A stretch of 64,000 bases of DNA from Pseudomonas ekonensis (GTDB lineage: Bacteria; Pseudomonadota; Gammaproteobacteria; Pseudomonadales; Pseudomonadaceae), in NCBI RefSeq assembly GCF_019145435.1, contig NZ_JAHSTS010000003.1, positions 62,001 to 126,000 of the forward strand. The letters run 5' to 3'. Shown one piece after another: positions 27,580 to 38,475 of this stretch (its first letter is position 1; every line of letters begins with the position of its first letter). Position numbers and translations under genes: made by a program. The notes under the pieces are model-generated. The model saw only the letters and a list, made by a program, of their open reading frames with translations. It made no database searches and was not told the DNA's origin.

Positions 27580-28407
27580 TCATTGCGCCAATTGGCGGCG
27601 CAGTTCGGCCAGCACCGGCGCGGTGTCGGGGCGCACCCCGCGCCACAGGAAAAACGCTTCCGCCGCCTGCTCGGCGAGCATCCCCAGCCCGTCCATCACC
27701 ACCCCGGCGCCGTGTTCGTTGGCCCAGCGGCAGAACGCGGTGGGTTCCTTGCCGTACATCATGTCGTAGCACAGGGTCTTGCCCGGCTCGATCAGGCTCG
27801 GGGCGATCGGCGGCACATCGCCGGTGAGGCTGGCCGAGGTGGCGTTGATGATCACGTCCACCGGCTCCTGCAGCCAGTCGAAACCGCTGGCCGACACCGG
27901 CCCCAGGTCGCAGAACAGTTCAGCCAGCAGCTCGGCCTTGTCCACCGTGCGGTTGGCGATGATCACCGACGCCGGCTGCTCGGCCAGCAACGGCTCCAGC
28001 GCGCCACGCACCGCGCCGCCGGCCCCCAGCAGCAGGATGCGTTTGCCGGTCAGGCTGAAACCGGCGTTGACCGTCAGGTCGCGCACCAGTCCGGCGCCGT
28101 CGGTGTTGTCGCCGAGCAGGCTGCCGTCGGCCTGCCGGCTCAGGGTGTTCACCGCGCCGGCCCGTTGCGCGCGGGCTGTCAGGCTGTCGGCCAGGCGATA
28201 GGCCTCCTCCTTGAACGGCACGGTCACGTTGGCGCCGCGCCCCTCCCGGAAAAACGCCGTGGCGCAGTCGCTGAAGCCGTCCAGCGGCGCCAGCAGGGTG
28301 CTGTAGTCGAGCTGCTGGCCGGTCTGCCCGGCGAACAGGCTGTGGATCATCGGCGACTTGCTGTGGCCGATCGGGTTGCCGAAAACGACGTAACGGTCCA
28401 TCGACAC
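27580..28407 (-). CDS. aroE: Shikimate dehydrogenase (NADP+)
   Basis: A 275-residue enzyme that reduces 3-dehydroshikimate to shikimate in the aromatic pathway. Substrate motifs [12 protein letters not shown] (residue 11) and [15 protein letters not shown] (with catalytic Lys about 66) are present. The NADP Rossmann loop is [12 protein letters not shown], followed by IIANRTV. C-terminal [18 protein letters not shown] is typical. It is 3 bp downstream of hemF and convergent with the SulP gene, 15 bp apart. Confidence 0.97.
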   Translation of the reverse strand: MSMDRYVVFGNPIGHSKSPMIHSLFAGQTGQQLDYSTLLAPLDGFSDCATAFFREGRGANVTVPFKEEAYRLADSLTARAQRAGAVNTLSRQADGSLLGDNTDGAGLVRDLTVNAGFSLTGKRILLLGAGGAVRGALEPLLAEQPASVIIANRTVDKAELLAELFCDLGPVSASGFDWLQEPVDVIINATSASLTGDVPPIAPSLIEPGKTLCYDMMYGKEPTAFCRWANEHGAGVVMDGLGMLAEQAAEAFFLWRGVRPDTAPVLAELRRQLAQ

Positions 28408-28410
28408 TCC

Positions 28411-29436
<1,026 letters not shown>

Positions 29437-29489
29437 TCAAGCTTGGGGGTTCGATAGCAGGCTTCCCGAATGTCTCAAGGAGCAGGCAG

Positions 29490-30467
29490 ATGGCCAAGCG
29501 TATCCAGTTCCGCGCCCACGGCGGCCCCGACGTGCTCGAGTACGTCGACCACTCGCCCGTCGAGCCCGGCCCGCAGCAGGTCCGCGTGAGCAACAAGGCC
29601 ATCGGCCTGAACTTCATCGACACCTACTACCGCAGCGGCCTGTATTCGCCGCCGTCCCTGCCGTCGGGGCTCGGCGCCGAGGGCGCCGGCATCGTCGAGG
29701 CGGTGGGCAGCGCGGTGACCCGGTTCAAGGTCGGCGACCGCGTGGCCTACGGCAGCGGCCCGCTGGGCGCCTACAGCGACGTGCATGTCCTGCCCGAAGC
29801 CAACCTGGTGCACCTGCCGGACGCCATCGGTTTCGAGACCGCCGCCGGCGTGATGCTCAAGGGCCTCACCGTGCAGTACCTGCTGCGCCAGACCTACGAG
29901 CTCAAGGGCGGCGAAACCATTCTGTTCCACGCCGCGGCCGGCGGCGTCGGCCTGCTCGCCTGCCAGTGGGCCAAAGCCCTGGGCGTGAAACTGATCGGCA
30001 CCGTCAGTTCGAAAGAAAAGGCTGAACTGGCCAAGGCCAACGGCGCCTGGGCGACCATCGACTACAGCCACGAAAACGTCGCGCAACGGGTGCTGGAGCT
30101 GACCGACGGCAAGAAGGTCCCGGTGGTGTACGACGGCGTCGGCAAGGACACCTGGCCGGCCTCGCTGGACAGCGTGGCCCCGCGGGGGCTGGTGGTGAGC
30201 TTCGGCAATGCGTCCGGCGCGGTGGAAGGGGTCAACCTGGGGATCCTCGCGGCCAAAGGCTCGCTGTACGTGACCCGCCCGACCCTGGCGACCTACGCCA
30301 ACAACGCCGAGAGCCTGCAGCGCATGGCCGACGAGCTGTTCGGGATGATCGCCGCCGGCAAGCTCAAGGTGGAGATAGGCCAACGCTATCCGCTGGCGGA
30401 CGCCGCCAAGGCGCAGGCCGAACTGTCGGCGCGGCGCACCACCGGCTCGACCATCCTGTTGCCCTGA
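29490..30467 (+). CDS. qor: NADPH:quinone oxidoreductase
   Basis: A 325-residue zinc-free medium-chain dehydrogenase that reduces quinones with NADPH. It has the catalytic-domain start GGPDVLEYVDHSPVEPGPQQVRV, Tyr-rich FIDTYYRSGLY, and the nucleotide-binding segment LFHAAAGGVGLLACQWAKALG. ATG 29490 with AAGGAGCAG just upstream is chosen over the 138-bp longer ORF. It is divergent from hemF with 164 bp between them and convergent with tsaC. Confidence 0.96.
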   Translation: MAKRIQFRAHGGPDVLEYVDHSPVEPGPQQVRVSNKAIGLNFIDTYYRSGLYSPPSLPSGLGAEGAGIVEAVGSAVTRFKVGDRVAYGSGPLGAYSDVHVLPEANLVHLPDAIGFETAAGVMLKGLTVQYLLRQTYELKGGETILFHAAAGGVGLLACQWAKALGVKLIGTVSSKEKAELAKANGAWATIDYSHENVAQRVLELTDGKKVPVVYDGVGKDTWPASLDSVAPRGLVVSFGNASGAVEGVNLGILAAKGSLYVTRPTLATYANNAESLQRMADELFGMIAAGKLKVEIGQRYPLADAAKAQAELSARRTTGSTILLP

Positions 30468-30501
30468 AGCCAACCCGCCGGCGATGGCGGCGCACCCGGT
30501 C

Positions 30502-31059
30502 TCAGGCCGGGCGCACCACGTTGCCGGTCGCCAGGTCGCGGATCAGGCTCGGGTTCTTGCGCCCGCCGAGCATGCCGCCCAGCACCAGGTCGACCTGGCC
30601 GCGGAAGTACTGCTCGACCCGCAGCCGCGTGCGCGCCGCCGGACGCCCCTGGGGGTTGGCCGACGTCGACACCAGCGGCCCCACCAACGCGCACAGGTCG
30701 CGCACCTGCGGGTGATCGCTGACCCGCAGCGCCACGGTGTCATGCACGCCGGTGATCCACTCGGGCAGCAGGTTCTGGTGCGGCACCAGCCAGGTGTTCG
30801 GCCCGGGCCAGGTGGCGGCCATGCGGTCGATCCATTCCTGCGGGAAGTCTTCGAACAGGAAGTCGAACTGACGGATGTTGTCGGCGACCAGGATCAGCCC
30901 CTTGTCCGCCGAGCGGTTCTTGATCGCCAGCAGCCGATCCACCGCCTCTTCGTTCCACGGGTCGCACCCCAGCCCCCAGACGGCTTCGGTTGGGTAGGCA
31001 ATCACCGCCCCGGCGCGAATCTCTCGTGCGGCTTGCTGCATACGCCAACTGTTGACCAT
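30502..31059 (-). CDS. tsaC: Threonylcarbamoyl-AMP synthase TsaC (YrdC/Sua5)
   Basis: A 185-residue enzyme that makes threonylcarbamoyl-AMP for the t6A37 modification of tRNA. The YrdC fold is complete: [52 protein letters not shown] and [16 protein letters not shown]. The start ATG 31059 gives the usual bacterial length. It lies about 70 bp downstream of dprA on the same strand, a common arrangement in gammaproteobacteria. Confidence 0.96.
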   Translation of the reverse strand: MVNSWRMQQAAREIRAGAVIAYPTEAVWGLGCDPWNEEAVDRLLAIKNRSADKGLILVADNIRQFDFLFEDFPQEWIDRMAATWPGPNTWLVPHQNLLPEWITGVHDTVALRVSDHPQVRDLCALVGPLVSTSANPQGRPAARTRLRVEQYFRGQVDLVLGGMLGGRKNPSLIRDLATGNVVRPA

Positions 31060-31128
31060 GAAACACTCTCCGCAAACAAGTTTCGCGCAGTTTACCGATC
31101 TTCCCCGCAAAACCCAGCCTCCCGAACG

Positions 31129-32229
31129 TCAGCTCACCCGCGCCAGCCAGCGGCCGCTTTCGCACACGGCGTGGCCGTCCATTTCCAGCTCGGTCAGCGC
31201 CGCCAGCACTTTGGGCAGGGCCCAGCCGCTGCTTTGGGCCAGGGCTTCGCTGGTGTGCGGCGCGGCATGCAGCAGCCGCAGCAACGGGTGATCGACCGGC
31301 GACGGGGCTGTGGATAACGGCACGCGCTGCCAGCCGCGCAAGGCTTCGAGGATGTGCTCGATGGTCTCCACCAGTGCCGCGCCGTCGCGGATCAGCTGAT
31401 GACAGCCCCGGGCGCCGGGGTGATGGATCGAGCCGGGTATCGCGAAGACCTCGCGCCCCTGTTCCGCCGCCAGCCGGGCGGTGATCAGCGAACCGCTGGC
31501 CACGCTGGCCTCGACCACCAGCACACCCAGCGACAGGCCGCTGATGATCCGGTTGCGCCGGGGAAAGTTGCCGGCGACGGGGCCGGTGTCCAACGGAAAC
31601 TCCGACACCACCGCGCTGCCGGAGGCGATCATCGCGTCGGCCAGCCGTCGGTTGCGCTGTGGATAAAAATTTTCCAGCCCCGTGCCCAACACGCCGACGG
31701 TGCGTCCGCCGACATCCACGGCGGCCTGGTGCGCCGCCGCGTCGATGCCCAGCGCCAACCCGCTGGTGATGACGAAACCGGCCCCGGCCAGGCTGCGCGA
31801 GAACGCAGCGGCGCTGTCCGTTCCAGGGCGCGACGCCCGGCGGCTGCCGACCATCGCCAGTTGCGGCTTCTCCAGGATCTGCGGGTCGCCGGCCACGAAC
31901 AGCAGCGGCGGCGGATCGGCAATCTGCGCCAGCAGCGCCGGGTAATCGGGCTGGCCCCACATCAGCACATGCCGGTCCGGCCGCTCTAGCCAGCGCAATG
32001 CGTGGCTGGCGCCGTCGCGCACCTGCGGGCAGCGCCGGGCCTCGGCGCAGGTCGCCGGCAACCCCAGCGCCCGCCAGGCGCTGGCCGGTGCGCTGATGGC
32101 CTTGGACGCCGAGCCGAAGGCTTCGAGCAGTTTGGCGAAACGTTTGGGACCTATGTCCGGCAATCGGTGGAGGCGCAAACGCGCCTCCAGTTCCGCCGGA
32201 GAAACCGGCGTACAGGCAGACAGTTGCAT
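31129..32229 (-). CDS. dprA: DNA-processing protein DprA
   Basis: A 366-residue single-strand DNA-binding protein that loads RecA during transformation. An N-terminal SAM-like region has PDIGPKRFAKLLEAFGS. The extended Rossmann core has AMVGSRRASRPG, FVITSGLALGIDAAAHQAAV, GVLGTGLENFYPQRNRRLA, FPLDTGPVAGNFPRRNRIISGLS and AIPGSIHHPGARGCHQLI. The C-terminal winged helix (about 300-366) is present, so the gene is full length. Two perfect DnaA boxes (31309 and 31658) lie within it. Confidence 0.96.
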   Translation of the reverse strand: MQLSACTPVSPAELEARLRLHRLPDIGPKRFAKLLEAFGSASKAISAPASAWRALGLPATCAEARRCPQVRDGASHALRWLERPDRHVLMWGQPDYPALLAQIADPPPLLFVAGDPQILEKPQLAMVGSRRASRPGTDSAAAFSRSLAGAGFVITSGLALGIDAAAHQAAVDVGGRTVGVLGTGLENFYPQRNRRLADAMIASGSAVVSEFPLDTGPVAGNFPRRNRIISGLSLGVLVVEASVASGSLITARLAAEQGREVFAIPGSIHHPGARGCHQLIRDGAALVETIEHILEALRGWQRVPLSTAPSPVDHPLLRLLHAAPHTSEALAQSSGWALPKVLAALTELEMDGHAVCESGRWLARVS

Positions 32230-32308
32230 GGATCATCCTTGACCGTCGGGCGTCCCGAACCGTTCGGGACAAGTTGTGGATAACTCTGTTGGTAACTTGT
32301 GAAGCCAA

Positions 32309-33334
32309 CTAAGGGTTGCGCACCTTGTCCAGCACCGCCAGCGAGCGCGTGGCGTTCAGCACCAGGCCGTAACTGAGCTTGTCGTAGGTGCGGAACACCA
32401 TCAGCAGGCCGGCGCGCTCGTCCGGGATCTTCAGCGGCTGGCCGGTGATCCGGTCGCGCACGGTTTCCCCGGTCTTCATCACCGCCAGCACGTTGCCTTC
32501 GGCCAGGCCGTCGCGCTTGCCCTTGTTCAGGGTCACCACGTCCATGGCGCCGATCTGGGTGACGCCCCGCGGCACGTCGATGATCAGGCCGTTGATGTCG
32601 GTCTGCGGCGCGCTGGGCATGAAGGTCGAGTTGATCGAACGCTCCTCGCCGCTGAACAGGCGGTCGCCCAGGCGCACTTCCTGGGTGGTGCGCTGCAGGG
32701 CGAGGGTGGCCACGTCGCCTTCGGTGGCGATGATCTCGCCGCCGCCGACGTCATCGGCGTTGATCCCCAGGAATTCCTTGCTCTGCGGGTCGGTGTAGAC
32801 CTTGCCCTGGCGGAAGATCCCGTACACAGGCCGGCTCATGTCGAAGCGGCCGCGGGCGAAGATCCGGTCGCCGGTGCCGCTGAGCACCCGTTCGGCATCG
32901 CCGGCGACGATGTACGGCGCCTTGTCGAAATCCTCGACCTTGTCGACGATCCGGTTGCTGAGCAGGAAGCTGTTGATGGACTTGAGCGGAATGCTCGGGA
33001 TGGCCTCGGCCACCGGGCTGCTGCGCACCCGCGGCGACAGCTTGATGGTGCCGCGCGAGGCGCCGCGGTTGAGGGTCAGGCGCGGCTGGCCGTCGACGTA
33101 GTCGAGCGTCAGCGTGTCGCCCGGGTAGATCAGGTTGGGGTTTTCGATCTGCGGGTTGGCGTGCCACAGCTGCGGCCATTGCCAGGGCTCGCGCAGGTAT
33201 TTGCCGGAGATGTCCCAGAGGGTGTCCCCCGAAACCACCGTGTATTGCCGTGGAAAACCTTCCTTGAGCTGCACTTGCCCGTGCGCGACGCCGGCCGAGG
33301 CCAGAAGCAGCAGGGCGAACAGTGTTTTCCTCAT
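32309..33334 (-). CDS. Secreted LysM-domain peptidoglycan-binding protein
   Basis: A 341-residue exported protein. The signal is MRKTLFALLLLASAGVAHG (cleavage near 19-20). A single LysM domain follows (YTVVSGDTLWDISGKYLREPWQWPQLWHANPQ ... LIYPGDTLTLDY). The C-terminal 240 residues are repetitive beta-rich modules without a catalytic motif that I recognise (KGKRDGLAEGNVLAVMKTGETVRD). The start is ATG 33334; the longer ORF to 33445 lacks a signal. It sits between dprA and the divergent def gene, as in other pseudomonads, so its job is likely in the cell wall. Confidence 0.92.
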   Translation of the reverse strand: MRKTLFALLLLASAGVAHGQVQLKEGFPRQYTVVSGDTLWDISGKYLREPWQWPQLWHANPQIENPNLIYPGDTLTLDYVDGQPRLTLNRGASRGTIKLSPRVRSSPVAEAIPSIPLKSINSFLLSNRIVDKVEDFDKAPYIVAGDAERVLSGTGDRIFARGRFDMSRPVYGIFRQGKVYTDPQSKEFLGINADDVGGGEIIATEGDVATLALQRTTQEVRLGDRLFSGEERSINSTFMPSAPQTDINGLIIDVPRGVTQIGAMDVVTLNKGKRDGLAEGNVLAVMKTGETVRDRITGQPLKIPDERAGLLMVFRTYDKLSYGLVLNATRSLAVLDKVRNP

Positions 33335-33503
33335 GCGGTGAATCCCTTTATCATGTGCTTTCGCGTGAATCGTCAGAGCCCCCGTGGCTCGCCCCGGCCT
33401 GCACTGCAAAAGCCAGGGGCTACGCTTCACAACGGTAGCCTGCATCCTCGGACCCGCCAGGCCATCGACCCGACTTTACCTCACACGTGCAGCAATCAAG
33501 CCT

Positions 33504-34010
33504 ATGGCCATTTTGAACATCCTCGAATTTCCGGACCCGCGCCTTCGCACTATCGCCAAACCCGTGGCCGTAGTGGACGACGAAGTGCGTCAACTGGTCG
33601 ATGACATGTTTGAAACAATGTATGAAGCGCCGGGCATCGGCCTCGCCGCGACCCAGGTCAACGTGCACAAGCGTATCGTCGTGATGGACCTTTCCGAAGA
33701 CCGCACCGAGCCCCGGGTGTTCATCAACCCCGAGTTCGAACCGCTGACCGACGAGATGGAGCAGTACCAGGAAGGCTGCCTGTCGGTGCCGGGCTTCTAC
33801 GAGAACGTCGACCGACCGCAGAAAGTGAAGATCAAGGCCCTGGACCGCGACGGCCAGCCTTACGAACTGATCGCCGAAGGCCTGCTCGCGGTGTGCATCC
33901 AGCACGAATGCGACCACCTCAACGGCAAGCTGTTCGTCGATTACCTGTCCACGCTCAAACGCGACCGCATCAAGAAGAAACTGGAAAAGCTCCACCGCCA
34001 GAACGCTTGA
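33504..34010 (+). CDS. def: Peptide deformylase
   Basis: A 168-residue metalloenzyme that removes the formyl group from nascent proteins. All three motifs are present: GIGLAATQV (motif 1), EGCLSVPG with the metal-ligand Cys (motif 2) and HECDHLNG with two His ligands and catalytic Glu (motif 3). ATG 33504 gives [15 protein letters not shown], the standard start. It is followed by a strong hairpin terminator and then fmt; the def-fmt-rsmB-trkA order is conserved. Confidence 0.97.
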   Translation: MAILNILEFPDPRLRTIAKPVAVVDDEVRQLVDDMFETMYEAPGIGLAATQVNVHKRIVVMDLSEDRTEPRVFINPEFEPLTDEMEQYQEGCLSVPGFYENVDRPQKVKIKALDRDGQPYELIAEGLLAVCIQHECDHLNGKLFVDYLSTLKRDRIKKKLEKLHRQNA

Positions 34011-34021
34011 TGCCCTCCTTC

Positions 34022-34053
34022 AAAGGCTTGCTGCGGCAAGCCTTTTTCTTTTT
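34022..34053 (+). terminator. Rho-independent terminator between def and fmt
   Basis: Perfect 10-bp stem AAAGGCTTGC / GCAAGCCTTT with a TGCG tetraloop, then TTCTTTTT. It lies 12 bp after def and 30 bp before fmt. It may reduce rather than abolish readthrough into fmt. Confidence 0.85.
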
Positions 34054-34082
34054 CAAGACGCTTTGCACTTAGAGAACCCTGA

Positions 34083-35042
34083 ATGACTGAGCCACTGCGC
34101 ATCGTTTTTGCCGGCACCCCGGAATTCGCCGCCGAACACCTCAAGGCCCTGCTCGACAGCCCTTACGAGATCGTGGCGGTCTACACCCAACCGGACCGGC
34201 CGGCCGGCCGCGGGCAAAAACTGATGCCGAGCCCGGTCAAGCAACTGGCTGTGGATAACCATATCCCGGTGCTGCAGCCGCCGACGCTGCGCAATGCCGA
34301 CGCCCAGGCCGAACTGGCCGCGCTCAAGCCTGACCTGATGGTGGTGGTGGCCTACGGCCTGATCCTGCCGCAGGCGGTGCTGGACATCCCGCGCCTGGGC
34401 TGCATCAACAGCCATGCCTCCCTGCTGCCGCGCTGGCGCGGTGCGGCGCCGATCCAGCGCGCCGTGGAAGCGGGCGACGCCGAAAGCGGCGTGACCGTGA
34501 TGCGCATGGAGGCCGGCCTGGACACCGGCCCGATGCTGCTGAAGGTCATCACCCCGATCGGCGCCGACGACACCGGCGGCAGCCTGCACGACCGCCTCGC
34601 CGAGATGGGCCCGCCGGCCGTGGTGCAGGCGATCGCCGGCCTCGCCGCCGGGACGCTGGAAGGCGAAGTGCAGGACGACGGCCTCGCCACCTACGCCCAT
34701 AAGCTGAACAAGGACGAGGCGCGCATCGACTGGCGCCGTCCGGCCATCGAACTGGAGCGCCTGGTGCGCGCCTTCAACCCGTGGCCGATCACCCACAGCA
34801 CCCTCGACGGCGAAGCGCTGAAAGTGCTGGCGGCCACCCTGGCCGACGGCAAGGGCGCCCCCGGCACCATCCTCAGCGCCAGCAAGGACGGTCTGGTCGT
34901 CGCCTGCGGCGACCAGGCGCTGTGCCTGACCCGCCTGCAACTGCCCGGCGGCAAGGCGCTGAACTTCAGCGACCTGTTCAACAGCCGCCGCGAGAAATTC
35001 GCCGTCGGCACCGTCCTCGGCGAAACGGCGGACGCCCCATGA
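34083..35042 (+). CDS. fmt: Methionyl-tRNA formyltransferase
   Basis: A 319-residue enzyme that formylates initiator Met-tRNA with 10-formyl-THF. The catalytic domain has [51 protein letters not shown] (with the catalytic Asn/His) and [13 protein letters not shown]-terminal OB-like tRNA-binding domain follows. Its stop overlaps the rsmB start by 4 bp (ATGA), so the two are translationally coupled. A perfect DnaA box is at 34250-34258. Confidence 0.97.
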   Translation: MTEPLRIVFAGTPEFAAEHLKALLDSPYEIVAVYTQPDRPAGRGQKLMPSPVKQLAVDNHIPVLQPPTLRNADAQAELAALKPDLMVVVAYGLILPQAVLDIPRLGCINSHASLLPRWRGAAPIQRAVEAGDAESGVTVMRMEAGLDTGPMLLKVITPIGADDTGGSLHDRLAEMGPPAVVQAIAGLAAGTLEGEVQDDGLATYAHKLNKDEARIDWRRPAIELERLVRAFNPWPITHSTLDGEALKVLAATLADGKGAPGTILSASKDGLVVACGDQALCLTRLQLPGGKALNFSDLFNSRREKFAVGTVLGETADAP

Positions 35043-36349
35043 ACCCACGTCTGGCCGCCGCCAAGGCCTTGGCCGCCGTCCTCAGCGGCAAAGCCTCGCT
35101 CAACAGCTCCCTGCCCACGCAACTGGACAAGGTCGAGGACCGCGACCGCGGCTTCACCCAGGACCTGGCGTTCGGCACCGCCCGCTGGCAGCCGCGGCTG
35201 TCGGCCCTGGCGGAAAAACTGCTGCAGAAGCCGTTCAAGGCCGCCGACGCGGACGTCGAGGCCTTGATGCTGGTGGGCCTCTACCAACTGCTCTACACCC
35301 GGGTGCCGGCCCATGCGGCCATCGGCGAAACCGTCGGCTGCGCCGACAAGCTCAAGAAGCCCTGGGCCAAAGGCCTGCTCAACGCCGTGCTGCGCCGGGC
35401 GCAACGGGAAAGCGAAGCGCTGTTCGCCGAACTGGCCCGGGATCCGGTGGTACGCACCGCCCACCCGCGCTGGCTGCAGAAATCCCTGAAGGCCTTCTGG
35501 CCCGAGCAGTGGGAAGCGATCTGCGAGGCCAACAACGCACACCCGCCGATGATCCTGCGGGTCAACCGCCGCCACCACAGCCGCGACGCCTACCTCGCGC
35601 TGCTGACCGGCGCCGGGATCGCCGCGCAGCCGTGCACTTTCAGCCGCGACGGCATCGTGCTTGAGGCCGCCGCCGACGTACGCAGCCTGCCGGGTTTTGC
35701 CGAGGGCTGGATCAGCGTCCAGGACGAAGCCGCGCAACTGGCCGCCGACCTGCTGGACCTGGCGCCGGGCCAACGGGTGCTGGACGCCTGCTGCGCCCCC
35801 GGCGGCAAGACCTGCCACATCCTCGAAGCCGAACCGGCGCTGGCCGGCGTGGTGGCGGTGGACCTGGAAGCCAAGCGGCTGGTGCGGGTCCGGGAAAACC
35901 TCGACCGCCTCGGCCTCAGCGCCGAGCTGATCGCCGCCGACGGCCGCGACACCGCCGCCTGGTGGGACGGCAAGCCGTTCCAGCGGATCCTGCTCGACGC
36001 GCCGTGCTCGGCCACCGGCGTGATCCGCCGCCATCCGGACATCAAGCTCACCCGCCAGGCCGACGACATCGCCGCCCTCGCGCAACTGCAGGGCGAGCTG
36101 CTCGACACAATGTGGAAAACCCTCGAGGTGGGCGGCATCCTGCTCTACGCCACTTGCTCGACCTTGCCCACCGAGAACACCGAGGTCATCGCCGCGTTCC
36201 TTGAGCGCACCCCCGGCGCCCGGGAGCTGGACCTGGCCACGGCGGCCGGCGTCAAGCAGCCCCACGGCCGCCAGCTACTGGCCCAACAGGGCGGGCACGA
36301 CGGGTTCTACTACGCCAAGCTGATCAAGATCGCTGCCGCGCGCGGCTAA
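35039..36349 (+). CDS. rsmB: 16S rRNA (cytosine-967-C5) methyltransferase RsmB
   Basis: A 436-residue methyltransferase. The N-terminal NusB-like RNA-binding domain (about 1-140) is followed by the SAM domain with [15 protein letters not shown] (motif I), [19 protein letters not shown] (motif IV with the PC Cys) and [17 protein letters not shown] (motif VI with the catalytic TC Cys). It is coupled to fmt upstream and lies 22 bp before trkA. Substrate assignment to C967 comes from family and synteny. Confidence 0.97.
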   Translation: MNPRLAAAKALAAVLSGKASLNSSLPTQLDKVEDRDRGFTQDLAFGTARWQPRLSALAEKLLQKPFKAADADVEALMLVGLYQLLYTRVPAHAAIGETVGCADKLKKPWAKGLLNAVLRRAQRESEALFAELARDPVVRTAHPRWLQKSLKAFWPEQWEAICEANNAHPPMILRVNRRHHSRDAYLALLTGAGIAAQPCTFSRDGIVLEAAADVRSLPGFAEGWISVQDEAAQLAADLLDLAPGQRVLDACCAPGGKTCHILEAEPALAGVVAVDLEAKRLVRVRENLDRLGLSAELIAADGRDTAAWWDGKPFQRILLDAPCSATGVIRRHPDIKLTRQADDIAALAQLQGELLDTMWKTLEVGGILLYATCSTLPTENTEVIAAFLERTPGARELDLATAAGVKQPHGRQLLAQQGGHDGFYYAKLIKIAAARG

Positions 36350-36371
36350 ACGGATTCAACGGAGTGACTGG

Positions 36372-37748
36372 ATGAAGATCATCATCCTCGGCGCGGGGCA
36401 GGTCGGCGGCACGCTGGCCGAACACCTGGCCAGCGAAGCCAACGACATCACCGTGGTCGACACCGACGGCGAACGCCTGCGCGACCTCGGCGACCGCCTC
36501 GACATCCGCACCGTGCAGGGCCGCGGCTCGCTGCCCACCGTGCTGCGCCAGGCCGGCGCGGACGACGCCGACATGCTGGTGGCGGTGACCAACAGCGACG
36601 AAACCAACATGGTCGCCTGCCAGGTCGCCCACACCCTGTTCCATACCCCGACCAAGATCGCCCGGGTGCGCGAGGCCGCCTACCTGACCCGCGAAGAGCA
36701 GCTGTTCCAGAACGAAGCGATTCCGGTGGACGTGCTGATCAGCCCCGAGCAGGTGGTCACCAACTACATCAAGCGCCTGATCCAGCACCCGGGCGCGCTG
36801 CAAGTGATCGACTTCGCCGAAGGCCAGGCCCAACTGGTGGCGGTGCGCGCCTACTACGGCGGGCCATTGGTGGGCCAGCAGCTGCGCCAGCTGCGCGAGC
36901 ACATGCCGAACGTCGAGACCCGGGTCGCCGCGATCTTCCGCCGCGACCGGCCGATCCTGCCCCAGGGCGACACGGTGATCGAGGCCGACGACGAAGTCTT
37001 CTTCATCGCCGCCCGGGAGAACATCCGCGCGGTGATGAGCGAAATGCGCCGCCTCGACGAAACCTACAAGCGCATCGTCATCGCCGGCGGCGGGCAGATC
37101 GGCGAACGGCTGGCCGAGGCCATCGAAAGCCGCTATCAGGTGAAGATCATCGAGATGAACCCGGCGCGCTGCCGCTACCTCTCCGACACCCTCGACAGCA
37201 CCGTGGTGCTGCAGGGCAGCGCCTCGGACCGCGACCTGCTGCTGGAAGAGAACATCGCCGACGCCGACATCTTCCTGGCCCTGACCAACGACGACGAGGC
37301 CAACATCATGTCGTCGCTGCTGGCCAAGCGCCTCGGGGCGAAGAAGGTGATGACGATCATCAACAACCCGGCCTATGTCGACCTGATCCAGGGCGGCGAC
37401 ATCGACATCGCCATCAGCCCGCAGCTGGCGACCATCGGCACCCTGCTGGCCCACGTGCGCCGCGGCGACATCGTCAGCGTGCACTCGCTGCGCCGGGGCG
37501 CGGCGGAGGCCATCGAGGCGGTGGCCCACGGCGACGCGAAGTCGAGCAAGGTCATCGGCAAGGCCATCGAACACATCGCCCTGCCGCCGGGCACCACCAT
37601 CGGCGCGATCATCCGCGACGAAGAAGTGATCATCGCCCACGACGACACGGTGATTCAGGCCGGCGACCATGTGATCCTGTTCCTGGTGGACAAGAAGCAC
37701 ATCCGCGATGTGGAGAAGCTGTTCCATGTGGGGTTGAGCTTCTTCTGA
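36372..37748 (+). CDS. trkA: Trk potassium uptake regulatory subunit TrkA
   Basis: A 458-residue peripheral membrane protein that gates TrkH/G potassium channels in response to NAD(H). It has two RCK_N-RCK_C units. The two NAD-binding loops are [14 protein letters not shown] (residue 6) and [14 protein letters not shown] (about 239). RCK_C segments follow each one. It ends with [15 protein letters not shown]. The full length is normal. It is the last gene of the def-fmt-rsmB-trkA cluster. Confidence 0.97.
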   Translation: MKIIILGAGQVGGTLAEHLASEANDITVVDTDGERLRDLGDRLDIRTVQGRGSLPTVLRQAGADDADMLVAVTNSDETNMVACQVAHTLFHTPTKIARVREAAYLTREEQLFQNEAIPVDVLISPEQVVTNYIKRLIQHPGALQVIDFAEGQAQLVAVRAYYGGPLVGQQLRQLREHMPNVETRVAAIFRRDRPILPQGDTVIEADDEVFFIAARENIRAVMSEMRRLDETYKRIVIAGGGQIGERLAEAIESRYQVKIIEMNPARCRYLSDTLDSTVVLQGSASDRDLLLEENIADADIFLALTNDDEANIMSSLLAKRLGAKKVMTIINNPAYVDLIQGGDIDIAISPQLATIGTLLAHVRRGDIVSVHSLRRGAAEAIEAVAHGDAKSSKVIGKAIEHIALPPGTTIGAIIRDEEVIIAHDDTVIQAGDHVILFLVDKKHIRDVEKLFHVGLSFF

Positions 37749-37837
37749 GGCTGGTGGTGCCTGTTCCGGCCCCTGTGGGAGCAGCGATCTGTCTGAGCCC
37801 GACCGACAACTGACACAACCGGCAAAGGAGTCCAGCG

Positions 37838-38152
37838 ATGATCGAATCCCTGGAAAAAATGCTCGCCAAGGGTGTGGATAACGCACTGCTGCGCTTCGGC
37901 CTGGGCAAGGGTTACCTGGATCTGGGGGAGAACGCCAAGGCGGCTGAGCATCTGCAGCGCTGCGTGGCGTTCGATCCGAAGTATTCGGCGGCGTGGAAGC
38001 TGCTGGGCAAGGCGCAGCTCGCGTCGGGCGAGCCCGCCGCCGCACGCCAGGCGTGGGAGCAGGGCCTGGAGGCCGCCCGCGCCCACGGCGACAAGCAGGC
38101 GGAAAAGGAAATGACGGTGTTCCTCAAGAAGCTCGACCGCCAGCCCCGCTGA
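37838..38152 (+). CDS. Small tetratricopeptide-repeat protein
   Basis: A 104-residue soluble protein. It contains two TPR units (LLRFGLGKGYLDLGENAKAAEHLQRCVAFDP and AAWKLLGKAQLASGEPAAARQAWEQGLEAARA) and a charged helical tail. No signal or membrane segment is seen, so it is probably a cytoplasmic adaptor. The start ATG 37838 has AAAGGAG upstream. It is convergent with the PilZ gene, 10 bp apart. A perfect DnaA box is at 37873-37881. Confidence 0.88.
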   Translation: MIESLEKMLAKGVDNALLRFGLGKGYLDLGENAKAAEHLQRCVAFDPKYSAAWKLLGKAQLASGEPAAARQAWEQGLEAARAHGDKQAEKEMTVFLKKLDRQPR

Positions 38153-38162
38153 CCCTGCGACG

Positions 38163-38402
38163 CTACAGGTAACGGAGGCCGATGCCTTCGGCGTCCACCG
38201 TCACCACTTCCATCCGCACCCGCGGCGCGCCTGTGGGCAAGTCCTGGACCTGGCCGTACACCACCGCGCCCTTGGGCAACGACGCCAGGCGCGGATGCTC
38301 GACGTACACCCCGGTCGTGGACAGGTTGCGGGTCTGGCCCAGGCATTCGCCGAAGCTCTCGTGAGTGATCTTGATGCGAAACGATTTGCGGTGTTCGGAC
38401 AT
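38163..38402 (-). CDS. PilZ-domain cyclic-di-GMP-binding protein
   Basis: A 79-residue single-domain protein. It carries both c-di-GMP motifs: RxxxR as RKSFR near the N-terminus and (D/N)xSxxG as NLSTTG. It is expected to be a stand-alone c-di-GMP receptor; the output partner is not visible. The gene lies 24 bp left of a perfect DnaA-box palindrome (38427-38459) and is on the same strand as htrB. Confidence 0.9.
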   Translation of the reverse strand: MSEHRKSFRIKITHESFGECLGQTRNLSTTGVYVEHPRLASLPKGAVVYGQVQDLPTGAPRVRMEVVTVDAEGIGLRYL

Positions 38403-38426
38403 CTGCTGCGCCCTTGAATGAACGAT

Positions 38427-38459
38427 TGTGGATAACCTTCCCCGGGAAGGTTATCCACA
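38427..38459. repeat. Perfect 33-bp palindrome containing two opposed DnaA boxes
   Basis: 16-bp arms around a single central C (38443). Each outer end is a perfect DnaA box (TGTGGATAA at 38427-38435, TTATCCACA at 38451-38459). It lies between htrB and the PilZ gene, both left-reading, and could also fold as a hairpin in the htrB transcript. There is no T-run on either side, so it is not a standard terminator. Confidence 0.95.
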
Positions 38460-38475
38460 GATCATGCCAATCGAC

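Noticed and set aside
38427..38459. Palindrome as an ordinary terminator of htrB
   Set aside because: It could fold, but there is no T-tract on the htrB side and the arms contain two perfect DnaA boxes.
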